Shown: positions 35,440 through 46,874 of the stretch, in pieces
How positions within the stretch are numbered: the first letter of the stretch is position 1
Layout of the letters: every line of letters starts with the position of its first letter
DNA from: Humulus lupulus
Lineage: Eukaryota; Streptophyta; Magnoliopsida; Rosales; Cannabaceae
Assembly (NCBI RefSeq): GCF_963169125.1
Contig: NC_084795.1
Span: 257,419,042-257,483,041 of the forward strand
Length of the DNA: 64,000 nucleotides
Reading direction: 5' to 3'
Translations under genes and position numbers: made by a program
Notes under the pieces: model-generated
Told to the model about the DNA's origin: nothing
The model's input: the letters and a program-made list of their open reading frames with translations, nothing else
The model's database searches: none

Positions 35440-35482
35440 GACGTAGCAGGGATTTCTCACACGTGGTTGACACGTGGCCAAA
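35440..35482 (+). promoter_or_regulatory. Cluster of ACGT-core elements in Tat-II U3
   Basis: TGACGTAGC (TGACGTGGC in the 3' LTR) and two CACGTGG copies lie close together. Such motifs bind plant bZIP and bHLH factors in stress and hormone responses. Function here is inferred from motif alone. Confidence 0.45.
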
Positions 35483-35677
35483 GTACTGCTCGACTATCGA
35501 CCAGAAGCACATCGCTTTGTCGAGGCTTAACTTTTAGATACGACCAGGCTGGTCGTATGACTTGATTTGTTTCCTTTTTAAACTGTAATCTTATAATTAA
35601 TACATTGAATATTTCCTCATTATGACCTTGATACACGGTTATTAAGGAAAGATATGGCTCATTGGCCTATGTAACCC

Positions 35678-35715
35678 TCCTTGAGCCTATAAATATACAT
35701 TAAATAGCTCAAGGA
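35678..35715 (+). promoter_or_regulatory. TATA box enclosed by a 9-bp inverted repeat, Tat-II 5' LTR
   Basis: TCCTTGAGC (35678-35686) and GCTCAAGGA (35707-35715) are exact inverted repeats around CTATAAATATACATTAAATA. The same arrangement is kept in the 3' LTR (46780-46788 and 46809-46817). The TATA box should be the core promoter of the element. Confidence 0.6.
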
Positions 35716-36029
35716 AGGGACTTTTGATCCCTGAATCTTTTTGCTAAGATAGAGAAAAAGGGAGAGCTATAGTGCAATTATCCATCGTTGTATTGTATTT
35801 CTTCCAAGGTTTGTGAAACTCAAGAATGCTAGTTCTTTGATCACTACTTTGAGATTCAATCTTAATAGTAGCACTAAGTGGACGTACATCATTACCACCT
35901 TTTGGGGCTGAACCACTATAAATCCTTGGTGTTTTCTTCTCTTCCATTAGATTATCCTTCTTAATTGTCATTTTATATTCAGTCGTACATTTGACTCTGT
36001 GTCGTTGGCCAAATCGTGGGTCAACATTC

Positions 36030-36047
36030 TGGTGCTTTCGTTGAGAG
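36030..36047 (+). other. Probable primer-binding site of Tat-II
   Basis: TGGTGCTTTCGTTGAGAG starts three bases after the LTR and matches the equivalent site of Tat-I except for one base. The tRNA is not assigned. Confidence 0.6.
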
Positions 36048-36074
36048 TTTGACAAAGAATTGTGAAAAAATCTA

Positions 36075-38344
36075 ATGGCGAAAAAATCCAAGAAGACTGG
36101 ACAGGTTGCTGGCGCTGCACCATCCCAACCTCCTCCCCCAAATGTGGTTGAGAATGAACCACATTTGGAGTTCGATGAGGAGGAATTAGATTCCAAAACA
36201 CTGAGGACAACACTAGGAGTGTTGCAAGATGAGTTGGCTAATCTGAGGGCCAATCAAGAGAATCCTGCAGAGACAATGGCGCTGCAGCAAAGAGAAATAG
36301 AACGCCAGCACTAAGAGCTGATCGAGCGGCAGGCGGAAATGGATCGTCAGCAAAGGGATGCCATGGCCGCCCTTGAAGCAGCCATTCAACTGGCTAGGAG
36401 TCAGGCTATGCTAACCTCCCAGCCAGATCAGCCTCCGAATGCACTACCTCAAAGAGGTCCCAGTCCAAGCCCTCCGCTCCAGCCAACAAGCCCTCAAAGG
36501 CTGAAGCAGCCGCCTGTGGCTCAAGATGATATCCCACCTAGGGATCCTGAGCAGTAGCCTCCATCCCAGGCTGGTCGAGGTAATCCCCAGTGCCTGAGGA
36601 AGAATAGGGCAAGGGCAGCCACCCTGTAGCCCTATACGCCCAGGGGATGAAGGGCCGAATCTACCAAGCAGGGACAACATCCTTCTGCCAATAGGAGGAA
36701 CACTGAGTCAGGCTCTGCGGTCAAGGGCCCCCCATGACATAACAACGCACGGGGATCCAACGACCAGCGCAGGCCCCCCCTGACGCTTGGGAAATGCCAG
36801 CCCGAGGAGGAAATAGCGTGACTAGCCAGTCATGCCGTAGTCAGCCACAATTCAGAGATGGCCTCGACCATAATGAAGCTGATTCTGGCAGAGGAAATGC
36901 TGGCCGGAGAAATGAAGAAAGAGGTGGAGGCAGAAGCCCCCCACCTAGAGAAAACAGGCCAGCTAGCCACAATGCTGGGGGGCAGCCCAGGCAGCAGAAT
37001 GTCTTTAGTCAGCTAGGAGCTAACGAGCAGAGACTTAGAGGCGATGATCTAAGGGATGTACTTAACGACCGCCATGAGAGGCACGACGAGTACGCTCCCC
37101 CAGCATTGGTGGTCCCAGCAGTCCCAGAAGTTGTTCAGGCTCAGATTAATGCCCTGAACCAGGCGGTACAACAACTTGTTGAGGGATGAACTTCCCATAG
37201 TTAGTACGATAGGAAGAGGGGCACCCCCTTTATACAGAGGATTGCTGCGGCCGAAACCCCCAGTAAGTTCAAGTTTCCTACATTGTCGAACTTTGACGGG
37301 TGTGGAGACCCAGTATCTCACATTAATAAGTTTAAGATACAAATGGATATACAGAAAGTGTCGAAAGATGCCCGCTGCCAGATCTTCCATGCGACACTGT
37401 CTGACATCACCCAGGAGTGGTTTTTTAAATTCCCTCCTAGCAGTGTAGTGTCTTGGGAGATGTTCGTAAAGGAATTTTACGGACAATTCTACGCGGGTCG
37501 GGTACACCCCACAGAGGCCAACCAGCTGGTCGAGAAACGCCAGAAAGAGGGAGAGCCCTTGAAAGAATATGTCCAACGCTTCATGCGAGCAGCAGTTGGA
37601 GCCAAGACAGTGGGAGATGAGGGTAAGATGATGGCTCTAACTGCTGGGGTTAGGCGCCATTCACCCCTTTGGAGTAGCCTCATAAAGAATGGGGTAAGAA
37701 GTACCCAAGAGTTTTTGGATCGGGCTGATCGATACATCAAGCTCGAGGATGCGATTGCCAATGAAGGGAAATTGCCAACAAAAGACAAGGGGCCCAAGGA
37801 AGAACCCGCCAAAGCCGCCAACGGGTCAGAAAATCCCAATAGCAACGACAAGGGCAACGAGAATGGAAATGGTAGGAACAATGGAAAAAGGGCGAACAAT
37901 GAACCCTCAGCTTCTGAGAGTAAACGCCCCAAGGGCAATCGATATAAGACGAGATTCACCAACTACACGACCCTTGTCGAAAGCCGAGCTGAAGTCTACC
38001 AGGCGACCTGCTCAAGCGTGCCTTACAAATGACCCGCATCTATAAGGAAAGATATCTCCAAGAGAGATACGACAAAGTTCTGTCATTTTCACAATGACTA
38101 CGGGCACGACACCAATGAATGTAACCAGTTGAAAGACGAGATTGAGTTTCTGATCAAGCAGGGACATTTAAGAAGATATGTACGAGCCACAGTAGGGTCT
38201 CAGCGAAAGGCTGAAGGTGGCAACGAGCAGGCACTTGCATGCCAACGCTCGCCACCTCTACAGCCAGCTCCTATGGCAGGCACTTTACTCACCATCTGTG
38301 GAGGCCCACATCTTGCAGGAGACAGTGGGAAGGCAAGGGAATGA
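36075..38344 (+). pseudogene. gag: Tat-II gag
   Basis: It starts MAKKSKKTGQVAGA at 36075. Stops at about 36312 and 36555 and a frame change before 36794 break the N-terminal part, which contains a glutamine/arginine-rich coiled stretch. From 36794 the frame matches pol. The capsid (37320-37740: ITQEWFFKFPPSSVVSWEMF, EPLKEYVQRFMRAA, STQEFLDRADRYIKLEDA) is the Retrotrans_gag type. A lysine/asparagine-rich linker and the knuckle CHFHNDYGHDTNEC (38081-38122) follow. TGA stops at 38030-38032 and 38342-38344 both fit CGA arginine codons. Confidence 0.85.
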
Positions 38345-41300
38345 TACACTCAAACCCTACGCCATGACCAGGACATCGAGATGATGAGTGTGGAGGATCG
38401 AGCACCAAAAAAGGCTCGAACAGAGGAGAAATTGATAACCTTCTCTGAAGACGATGCCCAACACGTGCGATTCCCACACTCCGATCCGCTGGTCGTAGAC
38501 GTACAAATTGCCAACATGATGGTAAATAGGGTGTTGGTCAACATAGGAAGTTCGATTAACATCCTGTACAAGTCTTCGCCAGAAAGAATGAAGCTGTCTA
38601 TCAAAGACCTGGAGCCATGCAACCAAACCATTTATGGTTTTTCCGGTGAAGGGATAGCCCCAACAGGGTTGATTAGGCTTCCAGTTATAGCAAGTACTGC
38701 ACCTGCTAATAGGACATTACTCACTACTTTCATAGTAGTTGATTGTCCTTCAACACACAATGCTGTAATTGGGAGACCAATTCTAGTCGACCTACAGGCC
38801 ATCACTTCAATATGGAACCTTTCCATGAAATTCCTGACAGACACAGGGGTAGGATGCGTCTTGGGGAATCAGCGGGAAGCAAGGGAGTGCTACAACGCCT
38901 CGATCACCAAGGCGAAGAAGGGTGTATCGAGAGATGTTCCCGGAAAAGAGTTGGAAGTGGCAACTGATGCTCAAGCCCACTCGGGTGATAATGTCACCAA
39001 ATAGGGTGTTGCCCAAAGTGAGGATAGAGATTTGAATCCTCGCTCTGGGGATTTTGAGGAGGAAATTGGACCCATCGAGGACCTTGAAGAGGTCCAACTC
39101 GATGAAGAAAATCTGACCAGGGTTGTGAAATTCAGTAAAAACTTAGAGACAGCAACAAAACAAGCACTAGTGGAGTTTTTAAGGAGGAACCAGGAAGTCT
39201 TTGTCTGGTCACACAAAGACATGGTTGGGATAGACCCTGCAGTCATCAGCCATGTCCTGAACATTGACAAAAGTTTTCCACCGGTGCAACAAAAAAGAAG
39301 GCTGCTCGACAAAGATAGATCAAAAGCCTTAAAAGAAGAAGTCGAAAAGCTAAAGGAGAATGGGTTCATCAGGGTGGCGTTTTATCCATCGTGGGTCTCT
39401 AATCCCGTGCTAGTTCCCAAGCCAAATGGCAAGTGGCGCACGTGTGTGGATTTCACAGATCTTAATAAAGCCTGCCCCAAAGATTGTTTCCCACTCCCAA
39501 GAATCGACCAGTTGGTCGATGCCACTGCAGGACATGAGATTCTCTCATTCATGGATGCATACTCCAAGTACAATCAGATTAGTATGCATCCCCCTGATGA
39601 GGATCACACTAGCTTTCGGACTGATACAGGGCTTTACTGTTACAAAGTAATGCCTTTCGGTTTGAAAAATGCTGGTGCGACTTACCACAGACTAGTCAAC
39701 CACATGTTTAAAGAGCTGATCAGCACAAACATGGAGGTCTATGTCGACGACATGCTGGTCAAGTCAAAGAAGGCAGAAGGGCATATAAAGGATTTGCAGG
39801 AATGCTTCAACGTCTTGAACAAATATCAGATGAAGTTGAATCCCCTTAAATGCTCCTTCAGAGTAGGATTGGGCAAGTTCTTGGGATTTATAGTTAACTC
39901 GAGAGGAATTGAAGCCAATCCCGAGAAAATTAAAGCCCTGATCGATATGAAATCGCCAGCGAAGATTAAGGATGTTCAAAGTTTAACCGGAAGAATTGTC
40001 GCTCTCAATAGATTCATTTCAAAGTCAATAGATAAGTACGTTCCATTTTTTAATCTACTTAGAGGAAACAAAAAGTTTGAATGGACGGAGGAGTGCGAGC
40101 AGGCTTTTCATGAATTAAAAACTCACATGGCGCAACCACCCATCCTGTCAAATTTGATCGATAAGGAAACTTTGTTCATCTATCTGGCGATCGCAGAGTA
40201 TGCTGCTAGTGGCGTCTTAGTAAAGGAGGAAGAAGGCGTGCATAAGGCTGTTTATTATGTAAGCAAGAGGCTAATTGGAGCAGAATAGCGGTACCTGCCC
40301 ATCGAGAAGCTAGCCTATTACCTAATTTTGGCCTCCAGGAAGCTGCAGCCTTACTTTCAAGCTCACCCTTACTTTCAAGCTCACCCAATCACGGTTTTGA
40401 CCGACCAACCTCTACGGCAAGTCCTGCAAAAACCAGAGGCTGCGGGTAGATTGTTAAAATGGGCAGTCGAACTTGGGCAGTTTGATATATCTTACTTGTC
40501 GCGAACAGTAATAAAAGAGTAAGCCCTGGCTGACTTCATTACAGAGTTCACTGAACTTACAGATAGTGAGCAGATTGAAGAGCCTAATGAGCCTGAGTGT
40601 CAAAACCAAGCTCCCTTGTGGAAATTATTTACAGATGGTTCTTCTAACGAGTGCTAGGCTAGAGCAGGAGTAATATTGATAACGTTGGAAGGGCATCGAT
40701 TTCACTGTGCAATCAGGTTTGACTTCACTGCTTCTAACAACAAGGCTGAGTATGAAGCATTACTCGATGGGTTGCGGTTAGCCAGGGACATGAACATAAA
40801 GGTGCTTCACATCTACAGTGATTCTCAGCTGGTGGTAAATCAAGTCATGGGAGAATACCAGGCACGAGGTTTAAAGATGGTTGCCTATTTAAACAAAATA
40901 AAAGATTTATTTGCTCAGTTCGACAAATACACCCTCCAACAAGTACCTCGCGACCAGAATTCCAATGCTGATGCTTTGGCCAAATTAGCAAGTGCAAAGG
41001 ATGCTGATACTCTGAATATAGTGCCGGTTGAGCGGCTGTCTATGCCAAGAATCCAAGCAGAGGAGACCGCTATGGTGATCCAGATGGAGGATACATGGAT
41101 GGCACCATATATAGAGTATCTGACACAAGGCATGTTACCAACAGACAGAAACAAAGCCAGGACCCTTCAGCGGCAGGCTGCTAGGTATATCCTGGTCGAT
41201 GGAATCTTGTACCGAAGGGGATACTCAATGCCACTCCTTAGATGTATTTCGAAAGAGAAGGCCAAAGAATTGATGAAAGAGGTACATGAAGGCTTTTGTG

Positions 41301-42331
41301 GAGACCACGCTGAGGGGAAAAGCTTGTCAAAAAAGATCTTGAGGCAAGGATACATCTGGCCCATGACGAATGAAGACTCGATGGATTTTGTGCGGAGATG
41401 TGAAAAGTGCCAGAGGTTCTCCAAAATCCCACGAGTAGCCCCCAATGAGCTTAAACAGATGCAAAGTTTGTGGCCATTTGTAGTTTGGGGCATAGATTAA
41501 ATTAGATCTTTGCCCACAGGGAAGGGCAGCGTCAAGTATGCTGTGGTTGCCATCGAATACTTCACTAAATGGGCCAAAGTCGAGCCACTCGCAACCATAA
41601 TGACCAAAACGGTTATGGATTTTGTGATCAAAAACATCGTTTGTCGCTATGGACTGCCAAGGAAAATCATCTCGGATAATGGCACCCAGTTAGATAGTGA
41701 TTTGTTAACGGAATTTTGTGAATGACATTGTATTATCAAAAGCTTTTCTTTAGTCGCACATCCCCAAGCAAATGGACAAGTCGAAGTAGTCAACAAAACT
41801 CTAAAGGATACACTGAAGAAAAGATTGCAAGAAGCTAAGGGGGTGTGGCCAGAACAATTGCCTGAAGTCCTTTGGTCGTACAAAATTTCCCACCGAACAG
41901 CAATATGCCATACTCCATTCTCTTTAGCTTATGGGTATGAGGCTATGTTTCCTGTTGAGTTAGATTCGCCTTCGCATCGCAGAATAACGTACGATCAAGG
42001 CTCAAATAGCCAACTACTGATGGAATCCCTAGACTTGGTCGATGAGAAGCGTGAACAAGCCTAACTCCGAGTAGCTGCGTACCAGCAAAAAGTCGCCCGA
42101 TATTTCAATTCTAAAGTATGAGAAAGGAAATTAAATGTCGGAGATCTAGTACTTCGAAGAGTTTTCCTAAACACCCGCGACCAAGCTGCTGGAGTACTCG
42201 GAACTAATTGGGAAGGGCCATACCAGATTAAAGAAGTCCTTCACCTAGGCACCTATAAACTTGCTCGCTTAAACGGAGATCTCATTCCTCGCTATTGGAA
42301 TGGAGAACACCTGCGCAAGTACTATCAATGA
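38345..42331 (+). pseudogene. pol: Tat-II pol: protease, RT, two RNase H domains, integrase
   Basis: One frame throughout. The protease site reads VNIGSS (AAC at 38540-38542), so the catalytic aspartate is lost. RT: FMDAYSKYNQI, MPFGLKNAGATYH, YVDD (39740-39751). The first RNase H region (about 40180-40540) ends with ALADF; the second (about 40620-41000) has FTDGSS, NNKAEYEALLDGL, YSDSQLVVNQV and NADALAKLA, the archaeal-type RNase H known from Tat elements. Integrase: H-H-C-C finger ending CEKCQRFS, then D (WGID), D (IISDNGTQ) and E (ANGQVEVVNK). Stops fall near 39002, 40286, 40521, 40655, 41498, 41723, 42061 and 42118; most fit C-to-T changes. I see no frameshift in pol. Confidence 0.9.
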
Positions 42332-43019
42332 ACAATCCTTCTTAAAGGATTGGCTTTGTATTAATTTGACTTTTTACAAGTTATGAAAAAGGGTTGGTCA
42401 TTTTATGTGACTAATTTCTTATAAGTGTAAGATCTTTTTGATCACTCGTACATATACGTTTTGTCCATTTATTACGAGAAATATAAGGGACTGTGTGCAG
42501 CCAGTCATTCTTGCCAATTATTGTATTTTATACAAGTATTTGCTCATTACGTGTGTTGTTTTGCTGTATTACATTTTAATTATTTTGCTAGGAGCAATAT
42601 TGTTAAAACAGGTTTTGGTCAAGGCAAGTGACCAAGGACCTAAAACTCCTCGATTACTTGGAGGGCATATAAGGTATCTAGTAAGCAAAACATATCAAAA
42701 GGTATGTAAACACATGAGCAAAATAAGTGAAAGCATGCTAGGGTACTTAGAGTATTTTTCAAAATTTTGTATTTTGTTAAATCAAACCAATGTACTATGC
42801 TAAGTTTGGTCATGCGAACAGATGTTATAGTAAGATGCAAATATATTATAATATCAAAATTTATCCTTTTACACCATGAGCAGTCGCTGCTCGGATGTAA
42901 TTGTTCAATTAAATGTAAAAGTTGCCCATGCAGCAAAAAATAGTCAACTAGAAAATAAGTGTCTTTACATCACGACCTGTAGGCCGTGTACTTAAAAAAT
43001 TAAAGAGAAAAATAGTGGA
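42332..43019. other. Non-coding spacer between pol and the antisense gene of Tat-II
   Basis: AT-rich sequence in which the two convergent genes of Tat-II must end. Short frames (42438-42803, 42640-42936) have no known domain and no counterpart elsewhere in the window. Confidence 0.6.
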
Positions 43020-45618
43020 CTAAGAGGCTGAAGGATCTTGAGGGGTGCCCTGGTCGATGACATTTGTAGCTTCATTGTCCGCCTCGTCCACGCCAGTTGC
43101 CAAGGAGATTTCGGGCAAGGCAGGTACCCTTGCCTTCTCTTCTTCTGCCAATCGAGCAACGCAGCAAGCTATCTCAGCATGCCTTGCGCGCTTGGGAAGA
43201 TAGCTGAAATTCGCCCCTTGGTGGTGTTTCTAGAAATCATAGAAACACTTAACTGTGGCGTTCTTGTACCGTTCCAAGTTGCTGGCGTTAACTTTTTCAA
43301 GCTTCTCGATCTGGCCCTCCAAGGTTGTAGCCTTTTGTCTACTCGCAATCAAGTCATCCTCGAGCCTTTTAGCCACGAGGTAATTGACGCGGTTAGACTC
43401 TTTGAAGTTGTCTCTCTGCTCGATGGCCTTATCTAGAGCATTTTTCTTCTCCCTCAAATCCTCAGCCAGTTTGTTCTTCTCCTCGAGCACCGCCTCAAGC
43501 CGTTCAGCGTACTTTGCTTCGGAAGCTTTGAGTTCGTCAGCGTGCCGTTGCTCCAAAGACCTGGACTGCTCGGTAGCAGCACCTGAGCGAAGCCGGCCGA
43601 CAGTAAGGGTCAGCATGGCCGGTGATCAAAGCAAAGGTTAGACTGACTGTAGAATGTAAAAGGGGATGTCTCCACAGAAAAAGATAACTTACACTGGAAA
43701 ACTCATTCAATGCGCGAGTTAGGATCTGGTCAACGTTCATTGTCTCTGTCGAAGCCATCGCCTCTCGGCAACGTTTGTGCTTCAAAATTTTGACGACCCT
43801 ATCTTTGATTTATCTTAAGGCACAACTCGATATGTCGCCCCTTGTGGAAGAAGGACCAGCCTGCTGAGTTTGGTCGGTAGGGGCCGGTGGAAACGGTGTC
43901 AACCCGGCAGGAGCAGGGGGAGTTTGCTGCTCGAGAGGAGAAGGAGGTGGTGTTGCATTGGCTGAGGGCCCGTCTGCCAAAGGGCCTGCAGTGCGAGTTT
44001 TCTTGGCCTGAGGCACTTTGTTGCTTTCCCTGGGATGCCTCTTGCTCGTTTTCTTCTTGCTCGAGGGAGCTTCGGGAGCCTCGGGGGCACTGTATATATC
44101 AAACACGTTCTCAGAGTCCATGTCTGTAAGAAAGGCAAACACACAAACATTGAGATAGTATAAACAATTGAGTGTGTTATTTCAGGAAAATTGCCCGAGC
44201 TATCATTACTGGTCGCTACATTATATACTCTATTAGTGTTACACTCACTCTCTGGCATGAAGAAGTCTGAATCTAAATTGGGAGCGTACTTAAAATTACC
44301 GTCCCCGTCAAATAAGTGATAGGGAATTGGCAAACAATCTAAGAGCGAGAGATCAGTACCGTTCTCATCCAAAGATTCATCGAGGGGCTCGAGAGGTTTG
44401 GTGGCTTTCTTTTTTCCCTTTCCCGTTGAGGCGGGGGGAACAGTAGCTCGCGGAGTGCTGGAGGGTTCCCTGATTGTCACTCTAGTGGCCCTCTTCGGAG
44501 GGGGTTGTGACATGCCTGGGTGCTGCTCGAGAACCTCTCCACTAGTGGCACTCCTCGATGTGGACTCCCTCACATCTTGATGAGATGCGAAAAGGCCGAC
44601 CAGTCTCAAATTGGCCTCTGTGACCAGTTGTTTGACACTTTTCTCTATGTTGGTCATGCTGGCCAGGAGGGCTGATCGCATCTCCATGTCTGGAGTAGGG
44701 TCTAGTCGCAACCATGGGCCTGAAACGCACTAAATTTCTAAGGGAAATGCAGAAAAAAGTTTAAGAAAGATAAACGACCAGTGGTACAAAAAATTTACCT
44801 CCTTGAGTGAAGGCCAAGTTGTTCGTGACCATGTTAGTCATCAGGAAATACTCCAGATGGTACCTCCCCACGTTCGAGATATAAGTGGTGTTAGTCAGGA
44901 AAGTGTGACCTGTTTCCTGGTGACAAAAGTGGAAAAACCCCTTGTTTTCTTGGTTAGGGTTAGATATTAGGTCGAACAGATAGTTGACCACATGTGGTGT
45001 GGGGACGGGCCATTTCTTGTGGCTATAGAGGATATAGAGTGCAACAAGGATTCTATATCTATTAGGAGTTATTTGAAAAGGGGTGACCCCGAAGTAATTG
45101 GCCACCCCCTGGAAAAAAGGATGAAGAGGTAGTGATGCTCCTGCCTCAATGTGGTACCTCGACCAGGCGCTGAAGGCGCCTCCAGGCAAGTTCGCTCGTT
45201 GGTCTTGAGTGGGTTGAACTAGTGTCACCCTAGGAAGTCCATATTTTTTAATGTAGTTAGCGATCATCCTGATCGTTACCCGGCTGACAGGAGCGACATA
45301 CCATTCAACATCTGGTTGAACGGCGTTTCGAGGCTGAGCGCGAGTTTGAATGTTAGGGTCAGGGATATTTGTTTCCCGACCACTGTTCGAGGGAACTCCA
45401 GCCTGAGGAGCAGGCTGGTTTGAAGGGTTTGAAGGTTTCTTTTTCTGGGCAGTGGATTTTACTCTACCCATGGTTGAAAGGTTTGACTGGGGTCTATTGG
45501 GTGGGGTTCGAGAAAAATGAATTTCTGGTATCAGCAACGACGGTTGCTCCTCGTCTTTGAGTAATTGGGCAAGCAGGTCATCGTCGATAGGCCTTTCACC
45601 TCCCCACGGATCTTGCAT
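43020..45618 (-). pseudogene. Antisense gene of Tat-II, predicted four exons
   Basis: It lies on the strand opposite to gag-pol, between pol and the 3' LTR, as in the antisense ORFs known for Tat-lineage elements; the function of their product is not known. I predict exons 45618-44799, 44719-44249, 44123-43695 and 43582-43020. The introns (79, 125 and 112 bp) start GTAAAT, GTGAGT and GTGTAAGT and end TTTCAG, TTACAG and CTCAG; all are phase 1. The exons sum to 2283 bases, 761 codons. The first exon encodes a globular part (YVAPVSRVTIRMIANYIKKY, HPFFQGVANYFG, RYHLEYFLM), the middle exons a proline/lysine-rich linker, the last a long coiled coil. Two stops interrupt the frame (43810-43812, 43230-43232), the second in a FW-to-F-stop context. 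Confidence 0.72.
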
Positions 45619-46515
45619 GAAAAGCTGCGAATAGAGAAAGGGGGAGGTGAGAACGTAAAGCCTAAAATTATGAGTTGCGAGTTAGAATAACGTTGCTCGC
45701 GTATAAAGGTTAAGCTTTTATACAACCAGCATCATTCTAGCGAAAACACTAAGTTCTATACAAGCCGTTTGAAAAACATATTGAAAAGCAGAAGTAAAAA
45801 GTTTTTCGGGAAAAAATCTTTTTCAACCCAGAAGGGGCGGGAAAAACACAGTTTTTCAACTAACTTAAAAATCGAATTTTTGCTTCGATTTTATGCCCTA
45901 AATCTACAATCTCGACTACCAAACTAGATCTTAACTCCTACAAGACGTTGTTTTGTTACCCTTTCAAGCATCAGTTAACATTCCCAATTTCCCCAAAACA
46001 ATTTTAGTCAAGAACAGTAAAAAAATCTCCAAGAACTAAGAAATCAGAAATATAGATAAACAAGTGTTGCATGGCATATCAGCAATTGAAAGGTTTGAAG
46101 AAATGTACTTGTATGAAAGATGGACTAAAGTTTTGAGGTGCTAAGTTGATTCAGCTGGGTAGGAGCTTCGTGATCCGTCTGAGTTTCTGGGTTTCTGGAA
46201 ATATAGCTCCTGGTTCTTTAGTTTTCTTGAGGATAAAGTTAAAGAGTAAAAAGTAAAAACTAATTCTGAAGGGTTATTTATCTTAGTCGAGGAGCGGTTA
46301 CCAAGGTAATCATAAAGGGTAAATTTTCAAAACATGGGGAAGTGTAATGACCGCCAGACAAGTTATTGGGAAATTGCAAAGACTTGATTGGACATGATTG
46401 ATCACCTTTTTTCGAGAAAGCATGGGCGGCTCTGACAGATTTCATGGGGTATTCGAAGAGTCAGTTTCCTAAGTTTACTTATTACTGGTCGCAATAAATA
46501 AACTTGGGGGGAAAA
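45619..46515. other. Region between antisense gene start and 3' LTR of Tat-II, with polypurine tract
   Basis: AT-rich sequence without gene. On the minus strand a pyrimidine tract ending TTCGCAG (about 45650-45627) looks like a splice acceptor just before the antisense start codon, so a further 5' exon may exist here. The last bases, GGGGGGAAAA (46506-46515), are the polypurine tract of Tat-II. Confidence 0.65.
45715..45725 (-). promoter_or_regulatory. Candidate TATA box of the antisense gene
   Basis: The minus strand reads TTGTATAAAAG about 97 bases before the ATG at 45618, a good distance for a plant core promoter. It supports transcription of the antisense gene from its own promoter, not from the LTR. 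Sequence evidence only. Confidence 0.45.
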
Positions 46516-46874
46516 TGTTTACCCTAAAAACGGCTCCTGATGACGTGGCAGGGATTTCTCACACGTGGTTGACACGTGGCCAAAGTACTACTCGACTATC
46601 GATCAGAAGCACATCGCTTCGTCGGGGCTTAACTTTTATATACGACTAAGCTGGTCGTATGACTTGATTTGTTTCCTTTTTAAACTGTAATCTTATAATT
46701 AATACATTGAATATTTCCTCATTATGACCTTGATACACGGTTATTAAGGAAAGATATGGCTCGTTGGCCCATGTAACCCTCCTTGAGCCTATAAATATAC
46801 ATTAAATAGCTCAAGGAAGGGACTTTTGATCCCTGAATCTTTTTGCTAAGATAGAGAAAAAGAGAGAGCTATAG
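46516..46874 (+). repeat. 3' LTR of Tat-II, first part
   Basis: It starts TGTTTACCC after the polypurine tract and continues at 53033-53286 after insertion of C with target duplication TATAG (46870-46874, 53028-53032). Together the two parts make 613 bp, the same as the 5' LTR. TATA box and inverted repeat are kept (46780-46817). Confidence 0.92.

Larger units (their letters stand above)
35414..36026 (+). repeat. 5' LTR of Tat-II
   Basis: A 613-bp LTR beginning TGTTTATCC and ending GGGTCAACA. The U3 holds three ACGT-core motifs in about 45 bp (TGACGTAGC, CACGTGG, CACGTGG). A TATA box at 35687-35697 sits in the loop of a 9-bp perfect inverted repeat. Confidence 0.93.

Noticed and set aside
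42438..42936. Small genes between pol and the antisense gene of Tat-II
   Set aside because: AT-rich chance frames on both strands without homologues in the other Tat copies here.
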